Shown: in pieces, positions 38,471-45,787 of the stretch | Layout of the letters: the number at the start of each line of letters is the position of its first letter | Numbering within the stretch: the first letter of the stretch is position 1 | Assembly (NCBI RefSeq): GCF_001890925.1 | Contig: NZ_MLCB01000101.1 | Location: 1 to 47,196, forward strand | DNA: 47,196 nucleotides | Direction: 5' to 3' | Source of the DNA: Planktotalea frisia | GTDB taxonomy: Bacteria > Pseudomonadota > Alphaproteobacteria > Rhodobacterales > Rhodobacteraceae | Made by a program: the position numbers and the translations under genes | Notes under the pieces: model-generated | The model's input: only the letters and a program-made list of their open reading frames with translations | The model's database searches: none | Told to the model about the DNA's origin: nothing

Positions 38471-38950
38471 ATGGATTTCGCTCCGCTACTAAATGCCCCC
38501 CTTCTTGTTCAATGCCACGTTGTCTTTGCCATGACGGCCCTTGTTTTGGTGCCGGTCATGTTGTTTCGGCGCAAAGGTGATCGTCTGCACAAGATCATCG
38601 GACGGGTTTGGGTCCTTGCCATGGGGTTCACGGCGCTCAGCTCGTTCGGGATTATGGATATTCGCTTGATTGGCCCATTCAGTCCTATCCATGGCCTGTC
38701 GCTGCTTACACTTTATTCACTTGCTGGGGCTGTGATCAATGCGCGCGCGGGCAAGATTGAAGCTCACAAAGGCAACATCCTTGGCGCTATGGGGGGCTTG
38801 GTTGGGGCAGGGGTATTTACTGTGTTGCCGGGCCGCTTGATGTCGCAGATTCTATTTCCTAGTGCTGAAGTGATCGGATTTGTTGCGATTTTGGCTTTGG
38901 GCGTTTTGGGGTTTGTCCTGTGGCGCAATAAATTGAAGCATGCGATTTGA
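38471..38950 (+). CDS. DUF2306-like membrane protein
   Basis: A 159-residue polytopic protein with four transmembrane helices. It resembles DUF2306 proteins: a first helix with an H (VQCHVVFAMTALVLVPVML), RRKGDRLHKIIGRVWV with the conserved H-x2-G-R, an IHGLSLLTLYSLAG helix and EAHKGNILGAMGG. Histidines at matching positions in related families suggest heme or metal binding, but this is not shown. AAGGA stands 8 bases before the ATG. It is probably controlled by the divergent LytTR gene. Function is unknown. Confidence 0.8.
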   Translation: MDFAPLLNAPLLVQCHVVFAMTALVLVPVMLFRRKGDRLHKIIGRVWVLAMGFTALSSFGIMDIRLIGPFSPIHGLSLLTLYSLAGAVINARAGKIEAHKGNILGAMGGLVGAGVFTVLPGRLMSQILFPSAEVIGFVAILALGVLGFVLWRNKLKHAI

Positions 38951-39051
38951 GTGGCTACTCCCGCTTTCGTTCGAGTTTTGCAACATTCGCATCGATTTGC
39001 TCTTGGCATGGGAAAAAGGCTCCACTATACGCCGACGAACTTGCTGGTTTT

Positions 39052-39138
39052 GCGGTCGTGGCGGAATTGGTAGACGCGCAGCGTTGAGGTCGCTGTGAGG
39101 TAACACTCGTGGGGGTTCGAGTCCCCCCGACCGCACCA
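39052..39138 (+). tRNA. tRNA-Leu (GAG)
   Basis: An 87-base tRNA including encoded CCA. Acceptor GCGGTCG pairs with CGACCGC. The anticodon arm is CAGCG-TTGAGGT-CGCTG, giving anticodon GAG (reads CUU/CUC leucine codons). A long variable arm, as expected for leucine, and the T arm GGGGG-TTCGAGT-CCCCC are present. Confidence 0.97.
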
Positions 39139-39268
39139 GCAAGTATATTACCCCTCTTAGCATTTGACTTGAACGGCCCCTTTGAGCGCTGCGTCATTTG
39201 CATTTGTGATTGCATTCCGGGCGGTTCGCCGAGGAAGATTGCACAAATTCACAAGAGGGATCCTTCAT

Positions 39269-40036
39269 ATGACAAATTGGGCAGGCCAAGTGGCCATCGT
39301 TTCCGGCGGCGCTTCTGGGTTAGGGGCGGCGACTGCGAGCCAACTGGCAGCATCAGGTCTTAAACTCGCGCTCTTTGATCTGAACGAAGAGAAAGGCACT
39401 GCGCATGCGGCCGCGCTTGGCGGGATCTTTTGCAAAGTGGACGTCTCTGACCCTGAAAGTGTGAAAGCTGGTATGGCCGCTGTGGTGGCGCAACTGGGCG
39501 CGCCGCGGGTTATGGTGAACTGCGCAGGCATTGGCCTTGCGGGTAAAACCGTGAGTCGCGGTGAGCCGCATGATTTCGGCCTTTTCGACAAAACCATCCG
39601 TATCAATTTGATCGGGTCTTTCAACTGTGCCAGCCAAGCCGCGGCGCTGATGGCTTCACTTGACCCGATGGAACCTGATGGCGCGCGCGGGGTGATCATC
39701 AATACTGCGTCTGTTGCCGCGTATGACGGACAAGTGGGGCAGGTGGCCTATTCTGCATCCAAGGGCGGGATTGTGGGAATGACCCTGCCGATGGCACGGG
39801 ACTTGGCTGATAAGGGCATTCGTGTGTGTTCTGTCGCACCGGGATTGTTTTTGACGCCGCTTTTGGAAAGCTTGCCGCAGGATGTGCAGGACTCGCTCGG
39901 GGCGCAAGTGCCGTTTCCGTCCAGACTTGGCGCACCGGATGAGTTTGCCAAACTCGTCGGGCATATTATTGATAATCCAATGCTCAATGGTGAAGTCATC
40001 CGCCTTGATGGAGCCATTCGAATGGCACCGCGCTAA
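39269..40036 (+). CDS. SDR-family dehydrogenase
   Basis: A 255-residue classical short-chain dehydrogenase. The cofactor loop SGGASGLG is at residues 12-19, NCAGIGLAG follows, INTASVAAYDGQ carries the catalytic serine area and YSASKGG the Tyr-Lys pair. The C-terminal APGLFLTPLLESL and GEVIRLDGAIRM are typical of the 3-hydroxyacyl-CoA dehydrogenase (HSD17B10-like) branch. Substrate is probably a 3-hydroxyacyl-CoA, with NAD. GAGGGA lies 8 bases before the ATG at 39269; a longer reading from 39182 was rejected. It stands alone after the tRNA. Confidence 0.92.
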   Translation: MTNWAGQVAIVSGGASGLGAATASQLAASGLKLALFDLNEEKGTAHAAALGGIFCKVDVSDPESVKAGMAAVVAQLGAPRVMVNCAGIGLAGKTVSRGEPHDFGLFDKTIRINLIGSFNCASQAAALMASLDPMEPDGARGVIINTASVAAYDGQVGQVAYSASKGGIVGMTLPMARDLADKGIRVCSVAPGLFLTPLLESLPQDVQDSLGAQVPFPSRLGAPDEFAKLVGHIIDNPMLNGEVIRLDGAIRMAPR

Positions 40037-40400
40037 ACACCAATCCATACGCAGGCCCCCTCAAACAGGGGGGAGACTGTGCGCATGGGATTTGATTTTT
40101 GAAGCATGAGCTTTTGGTTCTGCCGATGCTCGCTGCGTAAAAGAAGGATAAGACAAGAGATAAGGCTGCGGGGAACGGGTTACGGCGTATTTACAAGAGC
40201 GAAATTTCGGCGCTCTTGCGTTTAGACTGTCCTGATTTGAGTGAGTGGAGGCGTCTGGCTCCGCAGTCTTTGCAAAGCAGATGTTGCGATGCAGAAAGGT
40301 CGCGGTTCCAAATGCCCCAACTATTTGGGCTGCGACCATCCTGCTCGGATAGGGCGCACTTTGCTTGACGATCCCATTGGTAGAAAGACACAAAGTCATT
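40037..40400. other. gene-free spacer with two hairpins
   Basis: No coding region is supported. CCCCCT/AGGGGG (40056-40061 and 40067-40072) right after the SDR stop is a possible terminator without a T-run. CAAGAGCG/CGCTCTTG (40194-40201 and 40211-40218) is a perfect eight-pair hairpin of unknown purpose, standing in the middle of the spacer. No clear promoter was resolved before the sensor-like gene. Confidence 0.6.
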
Positions 40401-41876
40401 ATGAGCATCCGCCAAACTGCATCATTTCAAATCGGCGCTGCGCTTTTGGTGGGGCTTTTATCTACGGTATTCGTGACGTGGCTCGCTATGTCACAACCGT
40501 GGAGCGGACTGACTTTGAGCGTGCCCTCTGACGGCATTGGATTGCTGGTGCAAGTGGATGAAACGGGGCCGAGTGCGGCGTTGCCTAAGGGCGCTCGCTT
40601 GATTGCCATTTCCGCTCAAAACGAACCGCAGAGCGTGACGCTGGAAGCGCTGGACCTAACCGAAGAGCCTGACACGCTGAGCACACCGCAAATCCTTGCG
40701 CGCTTTCTGAAACGTCAACAAACTCTCTTTCATATTTTGAGCCGACCGACTGTTTCGCTGTCATACCAAACTGTACAGGGCACACTGGAAACGATCACAA
40801 TCCAACCTTTGCCCCTGCGTCCGCTTGCTGAGCTACCGATTCTATTCTGGCTTCATTTGTGCGCTGGCGTGGTTTCCTTGGTATTGGCTGCTTGGGTTGC
40901 GCTTCAACGAAGCTCTGATCCCGCTGGGCGCATTGCTTTTGCGATGGCTTGCGCCGGACTATGGCTCGTGACGCATGGTGCAGCACTTTATGCAACGCGT
41001 GAATTGGCGCTGAACGTCGCACAATTCAAAACGGCGTCTGCGATCAACTATATTGGCAGTTTTGTCGGTGGCATCGGACTTGTGAACCTGTTTCTAGTAT
41101 GCCCCACGCGTATCGCGCGCCCTTGGCAGCTTTGGATTGCGCCGCTGCTCATAGTTCCCATCGCCTTGCTCAGCCTCGCAAATCTCGACGGGTTTGAAGT
41201 GTCACGACAAGTGACCGTTATGATCGTGGTCTTGGCATTCGTCGCTTTGGTGATCGTTCAAACGATCAAGTGTTGGCGCGATCCGGTCGCGCGTGCGGTG
41301 ATGACATGGCTTGGCATCGCTGTGATCATTTGCTCAGTGGTTTATGTCGTCGCGATCATCATTCCAGCGCTCACAGGCCAAGACCAAAAGATCACTCAAG
41401 GCCCTGCACTTGTCATTATTTTGGTGTTCTACATCGCACTCGGCGTCGCGGTTGCACGGTATCGGCTCTACGCACTGCCGGATCTGTCGATGCGCCTGCT
41501 GTTTTATGTGGGTGGGTTGGTGCCTTTGCTGCTGTTGGATGCGGGTTTGATTTATCTGTTGTCCTTTGAGGCAGCCCCTGCGCTGGGCCTATCGCTTGCG
41601 CTAGTTGGGTTGTTCTATTTGCCACTGCGCGCGCGCATGTTCACTTGGTTTGGTCGCAACAAGACGCCGCCACCAGAAGAGGTGTTCAAACGCATCAATG
41701 AGGTGGTTTTGGCGACAGATCACATCGCGCGGCGCGGCGCGTTTGAAGCATTATTTCAATGGTTGTTCGCACCGATGCAAATCAGAGCAGCACCTGCACC
41801 TGTCGCCAATGCGCAGCTGATCGGCAATGGTGAAGCACTACGCGGATTTGCAATCCGGAAAGTTTCTCTGATTTAA
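40401..41876 (+). CDS. PDZ-like/multi-TM sensor protein, probably truncated
   Basis: A 491-residue protein. After one helix (residues 9-31), residues about 35-135 form a periplasmic PDZ-like region (PSDGIGLLVQVDETGPSAALPKGARLIAI). Then about eight to nine membrane helices follow (about 145-425, including NYIGSFVGGIGLVNLFLVCPTRI and GVAVARYRLYALPDL). The layout is that of the N-terminal half of membrane sensor histidine kinases, in which a GAF or ATPase half should follow. Here the chain stops soon after the NEVVLATDHIARRG stretch, at a run of changed character (ALRGFAIRKVSLI), just where the accessory island begins. I infer a gene cut by insertion or deletion, and the last 15 or so residues may be read from foreign DNA. 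No ribosome site is clear. Confidence 0.7.
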   Translation: MSIRQTASFQIGAALLVGLLSTVFVTWLAMSQPWSGLTLSVPSDGIGLLVQVDETGPSAALPKGARLIAISAQNEPQSVTLEALDLTEEPDTLSTPQILARFLKRQQTLFHILSRPTVSLSYQTVQGTLETITIQPLPLRPLAELPILFWLHLCAGVVSLVLAAWVALQRSSDPAGRIAFAMACAGLWLVTHGAALYATRELALNVAQFKTASAINYIGSFVGGIGLVNLFLVCPTRIARPWQLWIAPLLIVPIALLSLANLDGFEVSRQVTVMIVVLAFVALVIVQTIKCWRDPVARAVMTWLGIAVIICSVVYVVAIIIPALTGQDQKITQGPALVIILVFYIALGVAVARYRLYALPDLSMRLLFYVGGLVPLLLLDAGLIYLLSFEAAPALGLSLALVGLFYLPLRARMFTWFGRNKTPPPEEVFKRINEVVLATDHIARRGAFEALFQWLFAPMQIRAAPAPVANAQLIGNGEALRGFAIRKVSLI

Positions 41877-41946
41877 TAGGGAAAAATTGTAAACGGACTT
41901 GTTTCGTTCACGGCCACTTTTCAATGGGTTACGAGGCCGAGGTAAA

Positions 41947-41981
41947 CGGTTTTTCGCAGGTCAAAAGGCAAAGAAAAACCG
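41947..41981. repeat. inverted repeat at island edge
   Basis: CGGTTTTTC (41947-41955) and GAAAAACCG (41973-41981) are perfect nine-base arms around a 17-base centre. They stand in a 205-base spacer (41877-42081) at the likely boundary between core and island. The spacer also holds two copies of GTAAACGG-like sequence (about 41889 and 41942). It may be a bidirectional terminator or an end or attachment element. Confidence 0.5.
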
Positions 41982-42081
41982 CTGAGGGGGCGGCCACCCA
42001 CCTCAACGGCATAGAAGAATTTTTCTACCCTCATCATTACGCGAATTTCGGCCTGACCTCAAGCCAATTGGCGGTGCAATT

Positions 42082-42945
42082 ATGAGTTGGCGTATCGCAA
42101 ATGAATGCGCAGAACGTCGCTTTGGCAGCGCCGCGCGCAAACAGATCATCATGTTCCTGGCTGATAAGGCCAGCGATGACGGCTCTGGCATCTGGTGCTC
42201 CAAAGGAACGATCCAGCGCCACACAGAGCTTAGCGAGAGCACAGTGAAACGCACGATCATTGACTTCCTGCAGGAAGGCATTTTGATCGAGACAGGGCGG
42301 CGGCATTGCAAGAACGGCTACACCGTCATTTACCGCATTGTTCTCGAACGTGTGGCTTCGATGGAAACCACTGCGGAACCCGATATCGTGACGGGGGTCA
42401 CTGTGAACCCCGTCCAGCCTGAACCCGGTACGGGGTCCACGGTGGCCGGGGTACGGGGTTCACGGTGGACCCCAAACCATCCTAAAACCATCCATAAACC
42501 ACCTACGCGCAGGCGCGAGGCGGCGGCGGAGGTTGAAGATCTTAAATCTGAGAAGATCCTAGCCGCCTATCCTCAGGACAGGATCCGAGACAGACGGACC
42601 TGCCTGTGCCAGATTGCAGTTGCTGTGAACGCAGGCGTTGCGCCCGATGACCTGCTGAAAGCAGTCAAAACCTATGCTGCTGAGACCGAAGGTTACACGC
42701 GCAGTAAGATCTGTTTCTCGGACAATTGGTTCAAGATGCGCCGTTGGGAGAAGGGGCTTGCCCAGATACAAGCCGATCGCGAAAAGGCGCGAGAGGCCGA
42801 AGTCAACGGCCGTACCCGGCTCGCCAGCTGGATCCATGAGCGTCATCCCATGTGCCGCCATATCACCAACCGGCAGATTGAGGATTTGATCTCTGTAAAG
42901 CTCGTGACGCCTGAGAAGGTCCGCGCGGCGGGGCTGCGGGCGTGA
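42082..42945 (+). CDS. phage-type helix-turn-helix replication protein (lambda O-like layout)
   Basis: A 287-residue protein. Residues 1-95 form a winged helix-turn-helix (ANECAERRFGSAARKQIIM, SKGTIQRHTELSESTVKRTIIDFLQEGIL). A proline- and glycine-rich linker, about residues 100-150, is followed by a C-terminal basic region (ILAAYPQDRIRDRRTCLCQI, FSDNWFKMRRWEKGL). This order matches HTH proteins found beside replication genes in prophages and integrated plasmids of alphaproteobacteria. The linker DNA contains palindromic direct repeats (42391-42473), as the lambda origin lies within gene O. GGCGG is 7 bases before the ATG. No helicase loader or primase is next to it. Function is inferred. Confidence 0.7.
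   Translation: MSWRIANECAERRFGSAARKQIIMFLADKASDDGSGIWCSKGTIQRHTELSESTVKRTIIDFLQEGILIETGRRHCKNGYTVIYRIVLERVASMETTAEPDIVTGVTVNPVQPEPGTGSTVAGVRGSRWTPNHPKTIHKPPTRRREAAAEVEDLKSEKILAAYPQDRIRDRRTCLCQIAVAVNAGVAPDDLLKAVKTYAAETEGYTRSKICFSDNWFKMRRWEKGLAQIQADREKAREAEVNGRTRLASWIHERHPMCRHITNRQIEDLISVKLVTPEKVRAAGLRA
42391..42473. repeat. three palindromic repeats inside the replication-protein gene
   Basis: Copy I (42393-42411) and copy III (42455-42473) are 19-base near-palindromes with GGGGTYCAC-like arms around a single base, each with one mismatch. Copy II (42432-42450) keeps the left arm and half of the right. The 19-mer GGTACGGGGTYCACGGTGG occurs at 42427-42445 and 42450-42468, 18 of 19 bases identical and 23 bases apart. 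Centres are at 42402, 42441 and 42464. They encode part of the Pro/Gly linker and look like iterons. Confidence 0.75.
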
Positions 42946-42978
42946 GAGTTGTGGCTCAATTTAAGATAAGGCTGTTGT

Positions 42979-43009
42979 TATCTCAGAAACTGCATTGTTT
43001 TCTGAGATA
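42979..43009. repeat. 11-bp hairpin downstream of replication gene
   Basis: TATCTCAGAAA (42979-42989) and TTTCTGAGATA (42999-43009) are perfect arms around a nine-base loop, 34 bases after the gene end. There is no T-run behind it, so it may be an operator, an mRNA end or an element of the island. Confidence 0.6.
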
Positions 43010-43032
43010 CGGCTCATGTTGGAGTTGCCGTC

Positions 43033-43104
43033 TATGGTCTTCGGGTCATATATCTAATCTATGACTTGTGGATCATATTGACACGTTATGATCTAAAGGT
43101 CATA
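43033..43104 (+). promoter_or_regulatory. triple HipB operator ladder and hipBA promoter
   Basis: Three copies of TATGR-N8-TCATA lie at 43033-43050, 43060-43077 and 43087-43104, exactly 27 bases apart. The outer one reads TATGG at its left half. E. coli HipB binds TATCC-N8-GGATA, the same arm-and-gap layout. A promoter fits among them: TTGACA at 43078-43083 and CATATT at 43101-43106, spaced 17, so copy three covers the -10 and copy two abuts the -35. AGGAG for hipB follows at 43114-43118. Confidence 0.82.
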
Positions 43105-43125
43105 TTGAGTGACAGGAGAACAGTC

Positions 43126-43377
43126 ATGAAGCATCTCGTTCGCACGTCAAAAAATTTGGGCCACGCAATTCGCGAGGCTCGGAAGGCCAAGAACCTGACC
43201 CAGAAGGAGCTCGCCTCGATGAGCGGTGTCTGGCAGGAGACGATCTCTAAGATCGAGAACGGCAGCGGTGGCACCAAGCTAGAAACGCTATTTGATTTGG
43301 TCGCGGCCCTGGACCTAGAGATCACGGTGACCGAGCGCAGCAAGGGTGCATCAGACGGGCTTGAGGATATATTCTGA
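43126..43377 (+). CDS. hipB: HipB-like antitoxin and repressor
   Basis: An 83-residue Xre-type regulator. The helix-turn-helix runs about residues 14-65 (LGHAIREARKAKNLTQKELASMSG, then ETISKIENGSGGTKLETLFDL in part), followed by a short strand-like end (DLEITVTERS) as in HipB, which pairs in the dimer. It would repress its operon and neutralise HipA. AGGAG stands 7 bases before the ATG at 43126; an earlier in-frame start inside the operators was rejected. hipA begins one base after the stop. The three upstream operators indicate autorepression. Confidence 0.92.
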   Translation: MKHLVRTSKNLGHAIREARKAKNLTQKELASMSGVWQETISKIENGSGGTKLETLFDLVAALDLEITVTERSKGASDGLEDIF

Positions 43378-43378
43378 C

Positions 43379-44680
43379 ATGGGTCGCAAGCGCAGCTATA
43401 CGCCACTGAACGTCTTTCTTAACTCGCGGCTCGTGGGTCAATTGGTGCGCGAGTCCTCAGGCGGAGTCAGTTTCGCCTATGCACGAGATTGGCTCAACTG
43501 GGAGCACCGGATGCCAGTCTCGTTGTCGTTGCCGTTACAGGAAAACCGCTACAGCGGCGCACCTGTGATGGCCGTCTTTGACAACCTGTTGCCCGATAGT
43601 GATGTCATCCGCCGAAGGGTCGCGGAACGAGTTGGGGCCGAGGGCGTAGATGCCTTCAGTTTGCTGTCACAAATTGGACGCGACTGTGTTGGAGCGCTTC
43701 AGTTTCTACCCGATGGGCAAGAGCCTCAACCGATGTCTGAGTTGACTGGGGAACCTGTTGACGAGGCTCAGATCAGAGCAATCTTGAGCGACCTCGATCT
43801 CGCGCCTCTTGGTATTCGCCGCGAGAATGACTTCCGAATTTCTGTAGCTGGCGCACAGGAAAAAACGGCACTTCTTCGCAAAGACGGCCAGTGGATTGAG
43901 CCAACCGGCACAACGCCAACCACCCACATCATCAAGCCACAAATCGGCAGACTGCCCAACGGAATGGACCTGTCCGACAGTGTTGAAAATGAGTACTTGT
44001 GCCTCAAGATAATGGAGGCGTTTGGGCTTCGAGTTGCGAATGTCGAGATGGCGAAATTTGGCGAAAAGAAAGCCTTGGTTGTTGAACGTTTTGATCGGCG
44101 CTGGACGTCAGATGGCCGCTTGATCCGTCTGCCGCAGGAAGATTGCTGCCAAGCGCTATCTGTTGTGCCCACGCAAAAGTACCAGAACGAAGGCGGCCCA
44201 GGTATCTCGGACATCATGGAACTCGTGTTGGGGAGCGACGATCCCAACAAAGACCGGTACGATTTTTTCAAAGCCAACGTCCTGTTCTGGCTGCTTGGCG
44301 CGACGGACGGGCATGGCAAGAATTTTAGCGTCAGTCTGTTGCCCGGAGGGCGTTTTCACATGACGCCGCTTTACGACGTTTTGACGGTCCAGCCGACAGT
44401 CGACGCGCGGCAGATAGAGCGAAAATATTTCAAGCTCGCTATGAATTTCGGCAACTCGAACCATTACAAGGTGGCGAATATCGTGGGCCGCCACATCGTG
44501 GAGACCGGAGTTCAATCAGGCTTATCCCGCGCAGTCGTACAGGGCCTGTTCGAAGAACTGCAGGAGACCTCGCACGCGATCGTTGAGGCCACGTTCAACC
44601 AGCTTCCAGAGGGTTTCCCAGAGGCGTTGTTGGGCTCGATCGACGGCGCGTTGAAAGCAAGATTGCACCTGTTGATTTGA
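43379..44680 (+). CDS. hipA: HipA-family serine/threonine kinase toxin
   Basis: A 433-residue full-length HipA kinase. The N-terminal lobe has LNVFLNSRLVGQLVRE and LPLQENRYSGAPVMAVFDNLLPD. The ATP-binding and autophosphorylation loop is SVAGAQEKTALL, VVERFDR follows, the catalytic aspartate lies in GATDGHGKNFSV, and the metal aspartate in PLYDVLTV. All active-site elements are intact, so the kinase should work. E. coli HipA phosphorylates glutamyl-tRNA synthetase and slows growth; the target here is unknown. It forms a two-gene unit with hipB. Downstream is a spacer of 269 bases. Confidence 0.95.
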   Translation: MGRKRSYTPLNVFLNSRLVGQLVRESSGGVSFAYARDWLNWEHRMPVSLSLPLQENRYSGAPVMAVFDNLLPDSDVIRRRVAERVGAEGVDAFSLLSQIGRDCVGALQFLPDGQEPQPMSELTGEPVDEAQIRAILSDLDLAPLGIRRENDFRISVAGAQEKTALLRKDGQWIEPTGTTPTTHIIKPQIGRLPNGMDLSDSVENEYLCLKIMEAFGLRVANVEMAKFGEKKALVVERFDRRWTSDGRLIRLPQEDCCQALSVVPTQKYQNEGGPGISDIMELVLGSDDPNKDRYDFFKANVLFWLLGATDGHGKNFSVSLLPGGRFHMTPLYDVLTVQPTVDARQIERKYFKLAMNFGNSNHYKVANIVGRHIVETGVQSGLSRAVVQGLFEELQETSHAIVEATFNQLPEGFPEALLGSIDGALKARLHLLI

Positions 44681-44949
44681 AGCTGGGCGCGCTTGTCTGA
44701 TGCGAAAATGCGTCTTTTCCGGATCAAACGAAATCACGTCAGGTCGCATAGCCATAGCTGGATCCTCAAAGTCGTGTTTCTGACTGCTGAACATAAGCGG
44801 GCAGCCGTGAAAGACGCGGTGTGAGCACCGCTTCAACAAGAAAATCCCCCTGCGCCAGCGCATTCCTCGCGAGGCAATTTTCCCGCTGACATCCTCTTGG
44901 TGCCCGCTTTGGGCATGTTCATCGAAACACTCAAAGTGAGGATCAAAAA
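44681..44949. other. spacer after hipA, no supported gene
   Basis: The minus strand carries an open frame (44522-44863) extending into hipA, without a ribosome-binding site; part of it could be a gene remnant. A short hairpin TGCCC/GGGCA is at 44901-44915. Nothing else is supported. Confidence 0.5.
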
Positions 44950-45147
44950 ATGGCTACTCAAACACTGAAACTGAACGTCAAATCCGGTGAAAAAGACGGC
45001 AAGAACTTCTGGGACCGCTGCGGTGTCCTCTTCGTCAACACAGATGACACCGGCAACATCACGTCGATCAACGTCAAACATTGCATGTTCCCGGACGTAG
45101 AAATGGTCGCCTTCCCACGCCGCGACAACGATCCGGTCACCGAGTGA
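44950..45147 (+). CDS. 65-residue island protein of unknown function
   Basis: A small acidic to neutral protein: MATQTLKLNVKSGEKDGKNF, then WDRCGVLFVNTDDTGNI and VKHCMFPDVEMVAFPRRDND. The alternating strand pattern suggests a small beta-barrel, perhaps OB-like, but no family is recognised. A purine-rich GAGG site stands 9 bases before the ATG, the frame is free of rare breaks, and a GC hairpin follows the stop, all supporting a real gene. It stands alone between hipA and the AlbA_2-like fragment. Confidence 0.7.
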   Translation: MATQTLKLNVKSGEKDGKNFWDRCGVLFVNTDDTGNITSINVKHCMFPDVEMVAFPRRDNDPVTE

Positions 45148-45155
45148 TCAGTAAG

Positions 45156-45178
45156 CCGGGGCGGGTTTCCCGCCCTGG
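45156..45178 (+). terminator. GC hairpin after small gene
   Basis: A ten-pair stem (45156-45165 with 45169-45178, one G-T pair) around a TTT loop, 9 bases after the stop of the 65-residue gene. No T-run follows, so termination strength is uncertain. Confidence 0.55.
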
Positions 45179-45223
45179 TCCGCAAGCAGTTCAGAGGCTG
45201 GTCTCTGTCTTTTGGATCTGATC

Positions 45224-45787
45224 TCAGAACCGTCCCCTATTCCACTCATGCTCTTCTGCACGAGAAAGGGGCTGAGATGATCCTTCCTTACGGACAAAGA
45301 ACTCTTCCTTACCTTCCGAAGTTACATAAACGGGTTTGTTCGCCCGTGCGACCTGAACATTACAGATCTGCTTGTCGTCATAGCTGGGCCAATCGAGCTT
45401 CCAGAGCTTCATCACATCCTTGCCAAGATACTTGTCGAAGATATTGGCCAGATGGAGCTGAAAACCGTCCCGATCTTTTTTTGAAAAGGTGCCGTAGTCG
45501 AGTTCGAGACCAATGGCATTGCCATGGTCATCCACGCCGATAAAGAGGCTTCCGCCGTCAGAATTCATGAATGCTGCAACTGTCTTGGCGACCACATGTT
45601 CAAGTTTCTTGTTCACTTCGCCTGTGCGCATGTCGTATCTCAGGGTGGATTTGAACTCAATCCAGCCGCCGCGAAGGAGTACGAAGACCTGATCCGTCAA
45701 GATTTTGAAACTGCGATAAATACTTTTTTGATTGTCATGGCGTTGTTGTCCCTTGGGTACGAAAGTTGGATACAACAATAACGACAA
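45224..45787 (-). pseudogene. AlbA_2/Schlafen-type DNA-binding domain, probably 5'-truncated
   Basis: The frame codes for about 145 residues of a typical AlbA_2 (divergent AAA-4/Schlafen-like) domain: WIEFKSTLRYD, HVVAKTVAAFMNSDGGSLFIGVDDHGNAIG (in parts), RDGFQLHLANIFDKYLG and EEFFVRKEGSSQPLSRAE. The N-terminal portion before EFKST shows no known pattern and lacks an ATG or GTG with a ribosome site; only TTG codons are available. It may be the remnant of a longer protein, such as a nuclease or ATPase of a defence or mobile element. If TTG is used, it could be a complete single-domain protein. Confidence 0.6.

Noticed and set aside
44522-44863. 113-residue minus-strand frame overlapping the 3' end of hipA
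   Set aside because: No ribosome-binding site and half of it is antisense to hipA; only the upstream part could be a remnant, with no recognised family.
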